Assembly (NCBI GenBank): GCA_000231825.2
Contig: JH720300.1
Coordinates: forward strand, 614,480-678,479
Direction: 5' to 3'
DNA: 64,000 bases
Source: Tetrahymena elliotti 4EA
Taxonomy: Eukaryota; Ciliophora; Oligohymenophorea; Hymenostomatida; Tetrahymenidae
Position 1 is the first letter of the stretch. Every line of letters begins with the position of its first letter. The notes beneath the pieces are model-generated. The model was not told the origin of the DNA and did no database searches. It worked only from the letters and a program-made list of their open reading frames with translations. Of the stretch, positions 50,708-62,864 are shown in pieces. The position numbers were made by a program, and so were the translations under genes.

Positions 50708-53281
50708 ATGAATACTTAACAAGAATAATACAGTTAATGCAACTTGTAAAATTATCAAAATATGAATTAATATCCTCCAAACTATTCATATAATTTAAAT
50801 CCTTAGATTGTTCACCCATCTTAATTACCAAACCCTCATAATGGGACTTATATTGATTACAGTTATTCATAATATCAATAGTAGAGTTAAAGTTAGCAGA
50901 ATTATTATCCACAAGAGACTGTTTACAACCAAAATTCAAATATGTTTTAAGTACCTCCTTAGAATACAAATAACTATTAAAATTACTAAATGAATCCTCC
51001 TACGCTTATAAATGAAGCTCCTAGTTATTTCAATTAGAATAACTTTTACTAAGATTAATAGTATCTACCAAAATTTAGTTTATTAAAAATGATTATTTAC
51101 TTTCTTAATTATACAAAAAGCAAAGGAAGCGATAAATAATACAACAATCAAAACTATAGCAATTTTCCTCAACAAGACTAAAATGAATTGGATCCTTCTA
51201 CTCTAGGCATTGATTAATGTAATGTTGTTTTAAATTTTACTGATTTTTTTGAATATTAAAATTAAAAAATAAATAGAACTTTAAACTATTAAGCTCTAAG
51301 AAGAACAAAATTTAAAGACTTTAAATAAAAAAAGAAAAAATCATGAAGTTAAAGAAAATACCATTGGGCCTCATAAACTAGATGATAAATCTCAATAAGA
51401 AAGATTAGAATAACATTAAGATACTTTTGTTTTAAGCTTGATGGAAGACCTTCCAATTTATTTTCCTTAAAAACCTTTAAGCGTATTTCTAAGAGAGTAT
51501 TGTTCGAAAATGAAAATAGCTATGGATATTATTTGTGATGAAAATGAAAAGGGTTTAGGATTTTCTAGTTACTTGATTATTGATGGTAAACATTATCCTA
51601 AAGGGATTGGAAAAAGCAAAAAAGATGCAAGAGAGGAAGCTTCAATGAATGCTCTAAGTAAAATGAGTGAAAAAGATAGCTCAGTGAAAAATTATTTTGT
51701 TGTTATGGTAGACAAGGAAAAAAAAGTCCATAAAAAATTTGGTAATGAGAAAGTGAAATCTTCAAGTTCTGAATAAAAAAGTAAGTCAAAAGATATTTCA
51801 GAAGAAGAATAAGATCCCCTTAAGAATTATGATCCCCTTCAAAACTACAGAGAAGAGGTCTCATAATTAGCTAATTAAGTGTTAAGGTAAATTATTCTTT
51901 TTTAAAATAAATAAATAAGTTTATTTTTCATTTTTAGGTTGTCAGTTTCTTATGAAGTAAAAGGAGATTAAAATAATTGGGAGGCTCTGTGCTCTATTGG
52001 AAAATAACTTCAAACAATAGGATAGGGAATGACAAAAAAAGATGCTAAAAATATTTCTGCATTTAAAATGATCTATTTAATCGAGTAGTCAAATGAAAAA
52101 ACAATAAAGACTCTAGCTCGCAAAGCTTTTGTTAAACAAAAAATTGAATAAACTAACATGCAATTAAAAGGTAAAATCAAAATAAAATTTATTCAGTCAT
52201 TGTTTTATTTTTGGAAATATTTTTAAATTAGAATTGTAAGAGCTGAAATCTTAAATAGTCTAAGAAAACCAGGTTAAAGAAATTTAAAAAGAGCAAGAAA
52301 ATATCTAAAAAGAAAACAAATATAATGAATTGTCTCTTTTAAACAGGTATTCTTGTGTGATTGATTCTAATTATGAGAAACCATAGGAGTAATTGAAATT
52401 GAAAATCAAATCCCAGTAAAGCATGATCATTAGTTATTTGAATAAATTTAAGTAAAAAGATGTAGTTCCAGAAGAGATTTATCAAAAGCTAAAGGGATAT
52501 TTTGACTAACTCATCAATTCAAAACAATTATTTTAAAAAATTGGTTTAGTTGATTTTTGCATTGTAGGTTCTCATGAATTCAAACTGTTGAGAAAAAATA
52601 AATTAAGTATTGATGTGATTTTAAATTATAACAAAGAACAATTAGTAGACATAAAGGAAGGGGAAAATATTACCTTCGAAATTCAAAAAATATTAAAATA
52701 AATATTCACAAACCATACAACTACTCTAAATGAAAACAAGAAAAATAAATATTTCAGGATAATTGATGATAAGTAAGTTATTTATTTTTTATTCAATATT
52801 TACAATAATTTATTATAAATAAAAAAGTGAGAAAGACCTAGAGATGATTATATATTTATCTGATGTTTCATGTGGATCTTTTTGTAATGAAGTTCACCAT
52901 GCTATTTGGTTTTCCTAAGTGAAATCAAAAATATTTGAAAGTAAAGAAATTTCTGCTTTGCTAAAATGCTTAAGATTGTGGAAAGAAGCATATAGTATAA
53001 ATATAAACACTTCTATTATTGATTTTATTTTGTATACTGTCACACATAAATTCACTCTGATTTGTGCACCTAAAAATCTTGTTAGCTTCTTCGAATTTGT
53101 TGCTAATGAAGGATTGCAAGATATCATAAACTCCAAAAATAAAAGAAATATAGAAGTTACTGAAATGCACTTTGAAATGATATAAAAAATAGAAAAACAA
53201 TATCTAGATTAATTTGTTTAAATCTGTTAAAACATTTATAACTAATCCGACTATTCATTCATGAAGAGTATAAGTCTTTGA
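50708..53281 (+). CDS. dsRBD-dsRBD-DZF protein (NF45/NF90-related)
   Basis: Five exons (introns 51219-51276, 51887-51937, 52171-52231, 52773-52827); phases agree and the exons sum to 783 codons. Residues 1-130 are Asn/Gln/Pro/Tyr-rich and disordered. A first dsRNA-binding domain spans about 240-300: FLREYCSKMKIAM, then SYLIIDGKHYPKGIG and KSKKDAREEASMNAL. A second lies at about 375-440 (SVSYEVKGD, then IGQGMTKKDAKNISAFKMI). From about 545 on is a DZF (domain associated with zinc fingers, a degenerate nucleotidyltransferase fold): CIVGSHEFKLLRKNKLSIDV, then EVHHAIWFSQVKSKIFES, matching the H-A-x-W-F helix of NF45/NF90. The G-S of the NTase loop is kept; the usual catalytic acids are not evident, as in other DZF proteins. 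Likely nuclear RNA-binding protein. Start 50708 is supported by Q/N/P-rich codons continuing upstream of the ATG at 50990. Confidence 0.85.
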
Positions 53282-53725
53282 TATTAAAAATAAAAATATA
53301 ATAAATAAAATTAAAAATAAATTTAAAAAAACCATATTGTACATAAATTAAAAATAATAATAATGTTTAGAAAATACATTATAAATTTATGTAAAAATAA
53401 AATGTATGAATGTAAAACTTCAAATATTCCTTACAAAATAAACTATTTTTCATAAAACTCAAAATTAAACAATTTTTTCAAACAAATTGTAAAAAAATTT
53501 ACTTCAGCTTTAGAATTATCAGAAAATACCTAGTATTTAGTAAAATTAGTTTGATTAATATAAACCATTAAACTTTTAAGTAAATCAGATAAATATAATA
53601 TTCTAACATATTATTGTAAAAATATTTTTAAAGATGAATTTAGAAATATTAATAAAAAAACAATAAATATTAGTTAGTGTACGTTTTTTGTCTTAAAAAA
53701 AGCTTTTTCTTTTTTTGCTTCAGTA
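53282..53725. other. spacer between convergent genes
   Basis: A/T-rich terminal region between the dsRBD-DZF gene and the first RING gene, which converge. No feature seen. Confidence 0.55.
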
Positions 53726-54514
53726 TCAAAATATTCTGTTTTGTTAGAAACATTACTCACAACGATCGAAATCACATGCACCACATCTATAGCTACCTAC
53801 TGATTAGGAAGAAGGTTCCCTTTTGCAAACATCACATACAACTTCACGAGTAATTGTAGCATCTCTACTTTCATACTTTAAAGGATGGCCACTGTTGCAA
53901 CAGTATTTGAAATTAGCAGCACATATTTATTTAAGAATTTATATTTCATTTAAAACTTGTTTAAATTCTGCTAAGGTTACAAAATCTTATTCAACTTCTG
54001 GCTATCTATGAATAGATTAAAATACATTACTTTATTCTATTTGTCCATTATTTAAGCTTTTTGTTGGGGAACTTTATGCAAAAGAATATGCCAAAGTAGA
54101 ATTAGAAGCTATATTTTAATTATCTTCATAATAATAAGCTTTAGATTAGTTTCTAAAAGGGCATGCCAATTCATGAGAGCTGATATTTTCCATATTTAAA
54201 CATGTAGCACATCCAAACTCATAAAATCTGCATTTAAAAACAATAGAGCCTAAAGCTAATAGTCTTTAATTAGGTAGTAATACTTCATTCATTGATTAAC
54301 AATTAGGACAGTACTTTATAGCATTAATTGTTTTAGTATCAAAACAATCATGACAATAAACTTTAGAACATTTTTCACACTATCTCATTCTTGGTTGAAC
54401 TTAATAACACTTTTAGCATGATACTTCATCAAAAAGTACCTTATTTTCTACATAATTAGAACTTTCAAAGATATAAAATTTTCTTTTATCAAGACTTGAA
54501 GATTATGACAACAT
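53726..54514 (-). CDS. RING + TRAF-type finger protein with C-terminal CDFDRC finger (copy 1)
   Basis: Single exon, 262 residues. An N-terminal RING-like finger at about residues 33-70 (CQKCYQVQPRMRQCEKCSK, then CHDCF and YCPNC) is followed by a TRAF/SIAH-type finger (FKCRFYEFGCATCLNMENI with His and a final Cys). A Ser/Asn/Gln linker, a short coiled coil and a C-terminal module follow: NSGHPLKYESRDATITREVV, CDVC, SYRCGACDFDRCEQC. RING plus TRAF-type finger suggests a ubiquitin E3 ligase or adaptor. It stands 452 nt downstream of a same-strand paralog at 54966-55739. Stop TGA 53726-53728. Confidence 0.85.
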
Positions 54515-54965
54515 ATTCTATTTGTTTAATTAATTAATCAAGAAACGAATTTTATTTTTTATGAGTTTATTAACATCAAATAAGATCTCTTTAAAAGTAA
54601 TTGAATAATCTTACAATTTTTAAGATCTTTTTTCTGATAAACGATTGTTTTTAGTAAGATTTCTTTTGTGTCTATGCTTAAGTAAAGTTAAAAAAATTAA
54701 ATATATAACATTGATTTTTAAGCCAATTAAAATCACAAGAAAAGATACCTACAGTAATTTCAACAATAGAAAATAATATGACATCATTCAATCTTTTTCA
54801 ATAAATTATAATTACTAAATTGAATAGATATACAAACAGATATTTCATTTACTAATAAAAAATACATATATCTGTCATTTATGTTTATTTAAGATTGATA
54901 TACTTACTTTTTCTATCTTTCTATAGAAAGTTAGTTTATTTTAGACATATTTAATAGAAATTAAA
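54515..54965. other. spacer between tandem RING genes
   Basis: Short A/T-rich gap; no feature beyond the presumed promoter of copy 1. Confidence 0.5.
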
Positions 54966-55739
54966 TCAAAATAGTCTACTTTGTAAATAACACTATTCGC
55001 ATCTATCAAAATCACATGCTTCACATCTATAACTACCTACTGATTAATTAGATGGGAGTTGCTTGCAGACATCACAAACAACTTCTCTAGTTATATTAGC
55101 ATCTCTTGCTTCATATATTAACTCATGACCATTATTACATCTTTTTTTAAAGTTTACAGCACAGACTTATTTCAAAACAGCTAATTCTTTAAGTAAATCT
55201 TTAAAAAGAGCCATTGGAACAAGTTCTACATCAGTTTAAGGATGTCTGACTGAAGCATAATGATTTGTTGATAACTAATTTGGTCCATTTGAGTAGCTGC
55301 TGGTGAGAGACGAAGCAACACTTTATGAACTCTCTAGCAATTATTTTAAATTTTATGTATTTTTCTGAAAATTACATTGGTCTTCATGACAAAACAAACT
55401 TTCCATGTTTAATTTTGTACAGCATCCGTTTGTATAATACTTACACTTAAATAAAATTTAATTCAAAGTCATCAATTTTTGATTTGGGATAAGAACTTCT
55501 TCATTGCAACTACAATTTGGGCAATACATCTTAGCTTTTTAAGGATCAAAACAATTCGAGCAAAAGATTTTAGAGCAATTTTTACATTATCTCATCTTCA
55601 AAGTCAACTCAAAGCACTTCTGGCAACATACATCATCAAATAAAGATTTGTGTTCTAAGTAATTTTCACTACCAAAAATTAAAAATCTTCTCTTAAGTTA
55701 TTCCTACATTTTAGATGAATCTGAGAAAGAATAATTCAT
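54966..55739 (-). CDS. RING + TRAF-type finger protein with C-terminal CDFDRC finger (copy 2)
   Basis: Single exon, 257 residues, tandem paralog of 53726-54514 with the same three zinc modules. The RING is CCQKCFELTLKMRQCKNCSK, CSNCF, YCPNC. The TRAF-type finger is FKCKYYTNGCCTKLNMESL followed by CH and C. The C-terminal module is RCNNGHELIYEARDANITRE, VVCDVC, SYRCEACDFDRCEQC. The linker between is Ser/Asn rich and poorly conserved, while the zinc ligands and the DANITREVVCDVC core are almost unchanged between copies. Probable E3 ligase or scaffold in the cytosol. Stop TGA 54966-54968. Confidence 0.85.
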
Positions 55740-56222
55740 AATTCTAATTAAAAATTAATAAATAATAAACTTTGATGCTAATTATTTTTCTAAAATATCT
55801 GATAAACAAACAAACAAATAAATAAATAAATCAGTCAATTTTTTAAGATAGGCTAAACCTAAATTAAATAACGGGTAAATAAAATCATGTCTATTGAGGT
55901 AATTAAATTGAAGTCTAATACATTTCTAAAGATTTTTATGTAGTAATTGATATTATTCAAATCTTTATTTATGAGTCATTAAAACTTAATTTTGAATAAT
56001 GTAATCTTTATAGTTTATTTTAAATAAAAAAATTTTTATAATAGAGAGTTGATATTTCTCACAAAAAATAAAAATCATTTTCTTTAAAATTCAAAAAAAA
56101 TTTACTTAATTTGCTTTGCATTCTAAATCTGTTTATCAGCCAAAAAATAATAAACTTATTTAAAATTAGAGATCATTTTATATTATTTCTAATGTTTTGT
56201 TATTCTTTTTACAGCAATTATT
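55740..56222. other. divergent promoter region
   Basis: Spacer between RING copy 2 (leftward) and the coilin-like gene (rightward), so it holds both promoters; A/T-rich with an AACA/AATA simple run at about 55804-55830. Confidence 0.55.
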
Positions 56223-59200
56223 ATGAAATGTAAAAATTATTTTTAGTAGATTTAAACAAAGATAGAATTAAATTCAAAACTGTGGTAAGTAGGATTGATA
56301 CTGATTATTAAAGTTTTTTGTAGATATCAAGGATTTCATCAATATATCTAGACATTAATTATAATTAAGACATCTCTTAAGCTATTTTGCTATAAAATCA
56401 AAAGATATTAATTATAAAAATTATAATAAATACTTTGCAAACTTTTGTTAATATTGTAAGATACATTCATAGATAGGTAATGAGGATAAAATTAATTTTA
56501 GTAAATCATTAAGTAGAAAATCAAACTAATTTCTTGATTAGTATACCTTTTAGTGTTTAATCTTTTGGAGATTTAAATGAGTATTTGAAGGAGTACTTTG
56601 ATTTGCCAGATAAAGCCCATTTATAATTCTAATTGGATGGATTCAATATCCTTCATAAAGAATCAATTCTTTGCATGTTAAAGGAATTAGATACTATAAA
56701 GTAATTAAAAATGAACTATGACAAGAATTTATTTATTTTACAAATTAAACAATTAATAGGGTTACCTTAGTTAGTTAAGAAACTCTTCTTTAAAAGAGAA
56801 AAGGGGCTACTCTTTCATCTAGCTCTATAAAAAAATTAAAAAAGGAGTCATTTAATGAAAATAAATTAGCTGAATTCATTAATGATATGCTATAAATACA
56901 AAAAAATATTGAATTAGAGTAAAACAAAAGCAGTGAAGAAGATTCTTAGTTATCTTGTGAAGAAGATGAAGAGTTATAATCTTTAGTAAAAGACAAAAAA
57001 AAGTAACTTTAGAAGTAATCTCTAAATTTGAAATCTAAGGCAGTAGTTAACAAAAAGAATGATAAAGACACAAAGATTATAGAGGTTTAGAAAAAAATAA
57101 ACTCACCTGCTTAAAATCAGAGTAAATTAAAAGATTTAAAAAGCTCAAGTAGTAGTAGTGATGAAAGTTCTGAAGAAAGTGAGTCAGAAGGTGAAACTAA
57201 AAACGATATCAATAAAAGAAAGGGAAGTATTTCTGCTAAATACTAGAAGGTTTTGGAAAAAGAAGTTTCTGCATTAAAACAATAAGTAGATGTAAAATAT
57301 ACATTAAATAACTGTCAATTAATATATTCTTATTTAATAGAAAAATAGCTTAAACAAGTAAAAAAACCCTATTTAGGCTAATTTCTCTAAAGGAGAGACT
57401 TTAAAATAACTAAACGAGGGCTAAAATGCATAAATTAAGGTAATATAAAACAAAAACTAGCAACAATAACAGACAGGTTAAGCTGGAAATAAGGTTGCTG
57501 ATAACAAAGGAGTTTAAAATTAATATGCAAGAGCTTAAAATACTTAATAATAGCAATAGATAAAGCCTATTATAAATCCTAATCAAATAGTAAACTTATA
57601 AAACAATTAGGCAAAGATCACTCACAAAATAGTTGATCTTTAGAAATAAATAGCAACAACTACTGAAGCAATTGCAGTACTTGAAAAGCCTTCATTATAG
57701 GGTATTCTTAATAAAAAGATAGCTAGAAAGATTTCATCTTCTGAATCATCATCATCTTCCTCATCAGATGATGAAAATGAACCAGAATTAGCCAATAAAT
57801 AATCAAAGATTTAGCTGAGTTTCCAAAAATAGAATTAGCAATAAATAAAGAATATAAATACTTCAGCAGTTTAAGCCAAATAGTAAGAGTAAGCATAACA
57901 AAAAAATGAAAATAAACTGAGCACTCCTTTGAGCAAATAAAATATGTAAATAGAAGAAAAGCCTTCATCAACTTAAACAACTCCATTAAGTAAACCCACT
58001 TTACAGCCCTTACTTAAAGGGCCAAAACAAGAACATGTTCTAAATCTCAACATAAAAGTAAATTAGTTGTTTAATTTATTAATTTGAACCAAACCAAATA
58101 AAATGAGGGATTAATTTTTTTTGTACGATTAGAGCCCTCTTGAAATATATGAGGAAAAGAAAATACTTTGGAAGTAAATTTCTCCCTTTATCACAAAAAT
58201 GGAAAAAAAATTAAAGAAGCAATAAGTAATGCAATTTTTGATTAATTTAATCAAAAACACACTCAATTTTCTTTAAAAAATCATTAATTTCTTTTATTAA
58301 AAAAAGGACTAGCTAGCTCAAAAGTAACAGAATTTTGCAAACAAGACAAATAACTAATCAATAGTAGAGTAGAATGTTGAATAGAAAGAAAATTAAACAA
58401 CTTAAAAAGCTGATGATTCCCATAAAAAAAATAATCATGAACATTAGTTGAAAGAAGAAAGCTAAGAATTGCCTCCTTTTGATTTAACAGGATTTGACAA
58501 AATAAATTTAAAAGACATAATTGATTATGAGAAATGTCTACAAAAGAATTTTTTTAATGAAAATGATTAAATTTATTTCAAAGATGTAGAATTTGATGAG
58601 GAAGCTTTATGCCCCAAGTTAAGTGAATGGAAGAGAGGTACTGTTACTTAAATAATTAATGCAAAGAAAGTAAAAGTTTCAGTTTCTGTTGGAGGTAAAA
58701 TGGAGTCAAGTACCTTTGATACTTCTGTCTTTAAGGCAGTATATCTAAAAACATCAGTCGAATAAGCTTAAGAAAAAAAAGAACAAGTTTAACTGATATA
58801 AGAAGAAGTAAAAAAGGATGACACAGAAAAATAATAACAAAATTAACAAAATGATTTTAGAACAATAAATGATAAAAATATTTTTGTTGGAAGAACTGTA
58901 AAGATATTTTTTTGTTATATTTAAAAAATATTTCATTTCTTTTTATTAAAATAAGGTAAATTATTATTATGGTGACAAAAATTATTTCTAAGACAAGTAT
59001 ATTTTGGAGCATTCCAATAGAAACTAAGATCATTGTAAACTTTATTTTTTATTTGATAATTAATTAATATTTTATTTATAAATAATAAAAAGATATGCCT
59101 TTAAGTTTATTGTTAAACTTCCCAAAAATAAAGAAAGAAGTAAGCACAGTAGAGGATTTAGTTCAAAAATTGTAAACTTTTGTCAAGATCACTAACTAAG

Positions 59201-59730
59201 TGATATAATTTGAGTTGAATGCAGATAAGACTATGATAAGAAAAAAGCAATAAAAAAATTTTTCCAAAGATAGAAATTAGTAAAAATAAAATAACCAAAA
59301 CAATCCTAATAAAAACTAAAAATAAAATTCTAATGACAATCACAAGCAAAATGAAAATAATAACAAAAACAAGAACTAACCTAATGTTCCAAAATTAAAT
59401 TAAAATTTGATAAAGTAAATACATAACCAAAAAGATTAGCAAACAACACAGATAAATAGTAACTTGAAGGATAACTAGCTTGCAGATGCTTAAAAATAAG
59501 ATTTACTTAAATAAAAAATTGAAAGTACAAATATGTAAAGAGAAAATGAAGAAGGAGAGTATGATGAAGACATCAAAGTAGAGTCTTCAAAATAAAATGA
59601 AGACAAAACCTAATAATCTTAAATGGAAGAAGAAGTAGGTGAATAAAAAACAATCACCCAGTAAATAGTTTAAAATGTTGAATAATAAATGATCAAACAA
59701 ATTAATGAATTATCATAACAAAATCATTGA
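56223..59730 (+). CDS. COIL: coilin-like protein
   Basis: Probable homolog of coilin, the scaffold of Cajal bodies that organise snRNP and snoRNP maturation. Spliced; first introns 56285-56541 and 56701-56759. The N-terminus has the ubiquitin-like layout of coilin: a strand, SFGDLNEYLKEYFDL, FQLDGFNILHKESI, then KELDTIKVTLV. This parallels the L-x-L-x-G-x-L-L-P-x-x-E-S and D-x-x-x-V-x-L pattern of coilins. The middle is long, basic and Ser/Asp/Glu-rich, with two SR/acidic clusters (near 57150 and 57740) and many Gln. The C-terminus near 58540-58680 has a Tudor-like segment, QIYFKDVEFDEEALCPKLSE then WKRGTVTQIINAKKVKVSV, matching coilin's atypical Tudor domain. A 250-residue Asn/Lys/Gln tail follows to TGA 59728-59730, longer than in other coilins. 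A mid-gene intron between about 58055 and 58320 was not precisely placed. Confidence 0.75.
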
Positions 59731-60589
59731 TTTATCTCTATTTGAGTATTTAATGCATGTTTAGTATAATTAAATCTTAATTTATTTAATTCTTCAAATT
59801 ATTTTATCAAAAATATTTTTTCTCCTTAGTTTATTGATAATATTATTAACATCTAATTTTAAAATAAATTTTAATTTTGGGGATTTGGTAAAGCTTTTTT
59901 TTGAGAATTACTAATTATTTTGGGATCAGTGCAAAATCTTTGGAAAAAAATTTAAAAGTACTTATCATACAAATTGTAGCTTAATTAAATTTATAAGAAT
60001 ACTTATTTTCAAGTTTTATTCTCTCATTTTTAATAAAATTATTTGATATCTATTAAAAATATTTTCATTGATTAGATTCTTTATTTTGTTTTTGTACTTT
60101 TCATTTTGAAAAAAAGCTCTCTTAAGCCATAAACACTTACAATTAATTAAAAAGATTATTTATTTGAAATAGACATAAAATTTGAATATGTGAGCAGTAA
60201 ACCTAAAATATAAATAAGATAGATCATAATAATTTAAATTGATAAAAACTTTGTTAAATAAACTTCTCTTCAATTTACAAATATTATTTTTTAAAAAAAC
60301 TGAATTCAGTTAAATTAAATTTAGGTTTAATTTAAATTTTTTATTTTAAATACCGCTATTAGTTTTTGTTTTGTATTGTAATGTTTTTCACTAACAATTT
60401 ACTGATTTTAATAATTTAGATTAAGTGTTCCATGAAAATTGAGTATATTAAATCCTACGATATAAGTAAATCATATATAAATAAATTTTAATAATTGTTT
60501 AAAAATTTTGTTAAAATATAAGGAAAGAATAGAAGGGAATGGTATAATTATTAATAAATTATTATTTCTTTTATTGAAAATATAATTAT
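59731..60589. other. spacer between convergent genes
   Basis: A/T-rich; no feature seen. If the last intron of the next gene is not real, its reading frame would extend to a TGA at 60471-60473. Confidence 0.5.
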
Positions 60590-62864
60590 TCATAGCTTTT
60601 ATTTATATTTTAGGATAAATTATGATTGTAACAAGATTTCGTTTAGCAAAATTTTTTAATTTTCTTTGGATTAAATGATAGGCCCTTTCATGTTGTTATA
60701 GTCTCTGATAAATTTCATAAATATATGTACGCTACTAGAAGAAAGAGTTAATTTTTCAATCAATTTTTTGAATTTTACTCACGTTTTCATTATTTGATTA
60801 ACGAATTTTGTTGTAAGATTTTTCTAAATTTTGAAACATGTCTCTATCTATTTGACTTATGTATTAGAATTAACCAAAATTCCTTTCAAAATCTTAAATT
60901 TCTTTGTAGGTATTTCTTCTTGGCTAAATATTGTATAAGTAGTCATCAAAAAATTAGTAGGATTTTTTGATATTGAGATTTTTGATTCCATTTGTATCGA
61001 ATTAATCAAATATTAGATCTTTTTCTTTTTGTTTGATCATTTTATATTCTGTTTAAATGATTTCTGAGATCTTTGATGATTAGATAATTTATTAGCTATT
61101 TAGATAGACTTCGAATAGTCCATTTATATAACTTAAGTCTTTAATGTAAATATCACTAATAATCGATTTTAAATCTTGATCAACCTTGAAATAAGATTTA
61201 AGAGTGTTTTCACTTATCAAAGTATTTTCTAGTGTTTCAATTACACCAAAATGAATAAGAGAAAACTGCTGGTCGATAATTTCGTTGATTAAATATTTTT
61301 TTGTTCCTGCTAATCTGATAAGATAAGTCATGTTCTTATTTAAATTTTTTTCTATCTGAAAGAGAACATCAATAAAACGCTTAAAATCTCTGCAAAGTAA
61401 AACGTATCTTTCCCAAACTAAAAAGTTATCTGGATCTTAGAAAAAATTGCTCATTCTTTTACTCATTTAACAAAACTTTTTATCTTAATTTTATCTGCTA
61501 ATTTTTTGGATGTGAGCTTGCTTTTTTAATATCTCAAGGTATTAGTTATTTGTTTGAGTAATCTATGGAATCTTATTTGTAGATTATACTTATTTGTTTT
61601 TAAGTTCTTCTTCCCTTTTTGTTGGGCCTTGTGAAAACTAAGACAAGTAACTAGAGAGTCTATTACTTTTTTACCTTTCCTTCGAAATACTATTTCCATT
61701 AGTAGTAGACTACTCCGTTTGAGTATTTTATTTAGGTGATTATAGTTCCTTTAAAGTCATACTTTTTTTGGATATGGTTATAATAGAACCTACAGGGGTC
61801 TTCTTGAAAAAATTAAATTTATCTTCAATGTTACTTCCCAGTTATCCATTTTAATAGAGGTCTTCATACTCATAAAGTACAGGACCCTTTCTATTGAATC
61901 TAACACTTCTTCTTTGTTAATTATTTTTTGGCGAATCAACTTAATGGTTTTTAGGAGAATTGAATTATGTTACTGTGTTTTTTGTAACTAAGTTTAACAA
62001 ATCACTGAATCTATGATTTTAATCTGATAATTTATAAAAATCTGGGATACTTAGTTTTTGTTTAGATTATTCATGCTCTTTACTAGAAATCATAGATTAC
62101 TCATTATTATTAGAAGGAGTATAAATCTAAGATACTTCTGTTTCTTTAGTATTATTTGTTACTTAAGCTACTGAGGCCATTTTCTTTTTTATGGAAAGAG
62201 ATTTCATCAAAACATCAAGTATGTCATTACCATTTTTTTGTTTACTTAAGTTTTCTTTTTAATATCTATATGTGGGTTATACAGATTTAGAGTAAATGGA
62301 TTATTTGTTATCTTGCTTTTCGCTTGGCGATATGTATCTATTACTAGCTCTCTTTTTTTTATATGCCAAATTGATATTTGGAGATGATCCAGGATAGATA
62401 GGCGGAAGCTAAATCCCATTAGCTTTCTCTTTTAATAACTCTGAAGAAAGACTAGGAAGACTTGCTTTTAGTTGATCAATAACATTATTCTATTTTGAGA
62501 TTAAGGCTAAATGAGACTCAAAAATTTTTCTCTAATCTTATTCAAAGTTTATTTTTTCCCTCTTTGCCAACTTTTTATTTAAAACAATGCTTTTCATCTA
62601 AGACAGATTAACAGAAGATTGTGGATATTTATTGTGTGCCATACTTAAATCCAAAATATTACTAGAATCTATGTTTTAAAGGCTCTTACCATGGGTGTAG
62701 GTGTTAAGATAACTCTCAGAGTAAGCAATTTTAGTTGAATTCAAATTTGTCAAACTGTCAACAGATGGAAAAATGTAGTTCTTTTCTGCTAACGCCTTTT
62801 CTTTGGCAGTTAAATTCAAATCATTTGAGACATCTAATATGAGTTTTTGGTATTTTTTTGCCAT
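60590..62864 (-). CDS. uncharacterised Ser/Gln/Lys-rich protein, about 729 residues
   Basis: Long first exon (62864-60783) with 694 codons, then a canonical GTGAGT intron (60782-60735), an exon coding RTYIYEIYQRLQQHERAYHL and more, and a possible 37-nt intron (60632-60596) leading to TGA 60590-60592. I do not recognise the protein. The N-terminal 450 residues are disordered, with Ser/Asn/Gln and repeated S-P-x-N/K motifs such as FNSPKNHQVDSPKNN, suggesting phosphorylation. About residues 455-700 are helical and folded-looking: WERYVLLCRDFKRFIDVLFQ, IHFGVIETLENTLI, IKDLSYINGLFEVYL. A FDQFDTNGIKNLN segment resembles a degenerate EF-hand loop, though one loop alone is weak. Cytosolic or cytoskeletal by default. 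ATG 62864 is the first in frame. Confidence 0.75.

Noticed and set aside
50703..50969. 88-residue minus-strand ORF
   Set aside because: Antisense to the Q/N/P-rich N-terminus of the dsRBD-DZF gene; the plus frame is continuous with the rest of that gene.
52915..53200. Overlapping minus-strand ORFs
   Set aside because: Antisense to the DZF exon, which carries the conserved HAIWF motif on the plus strand.
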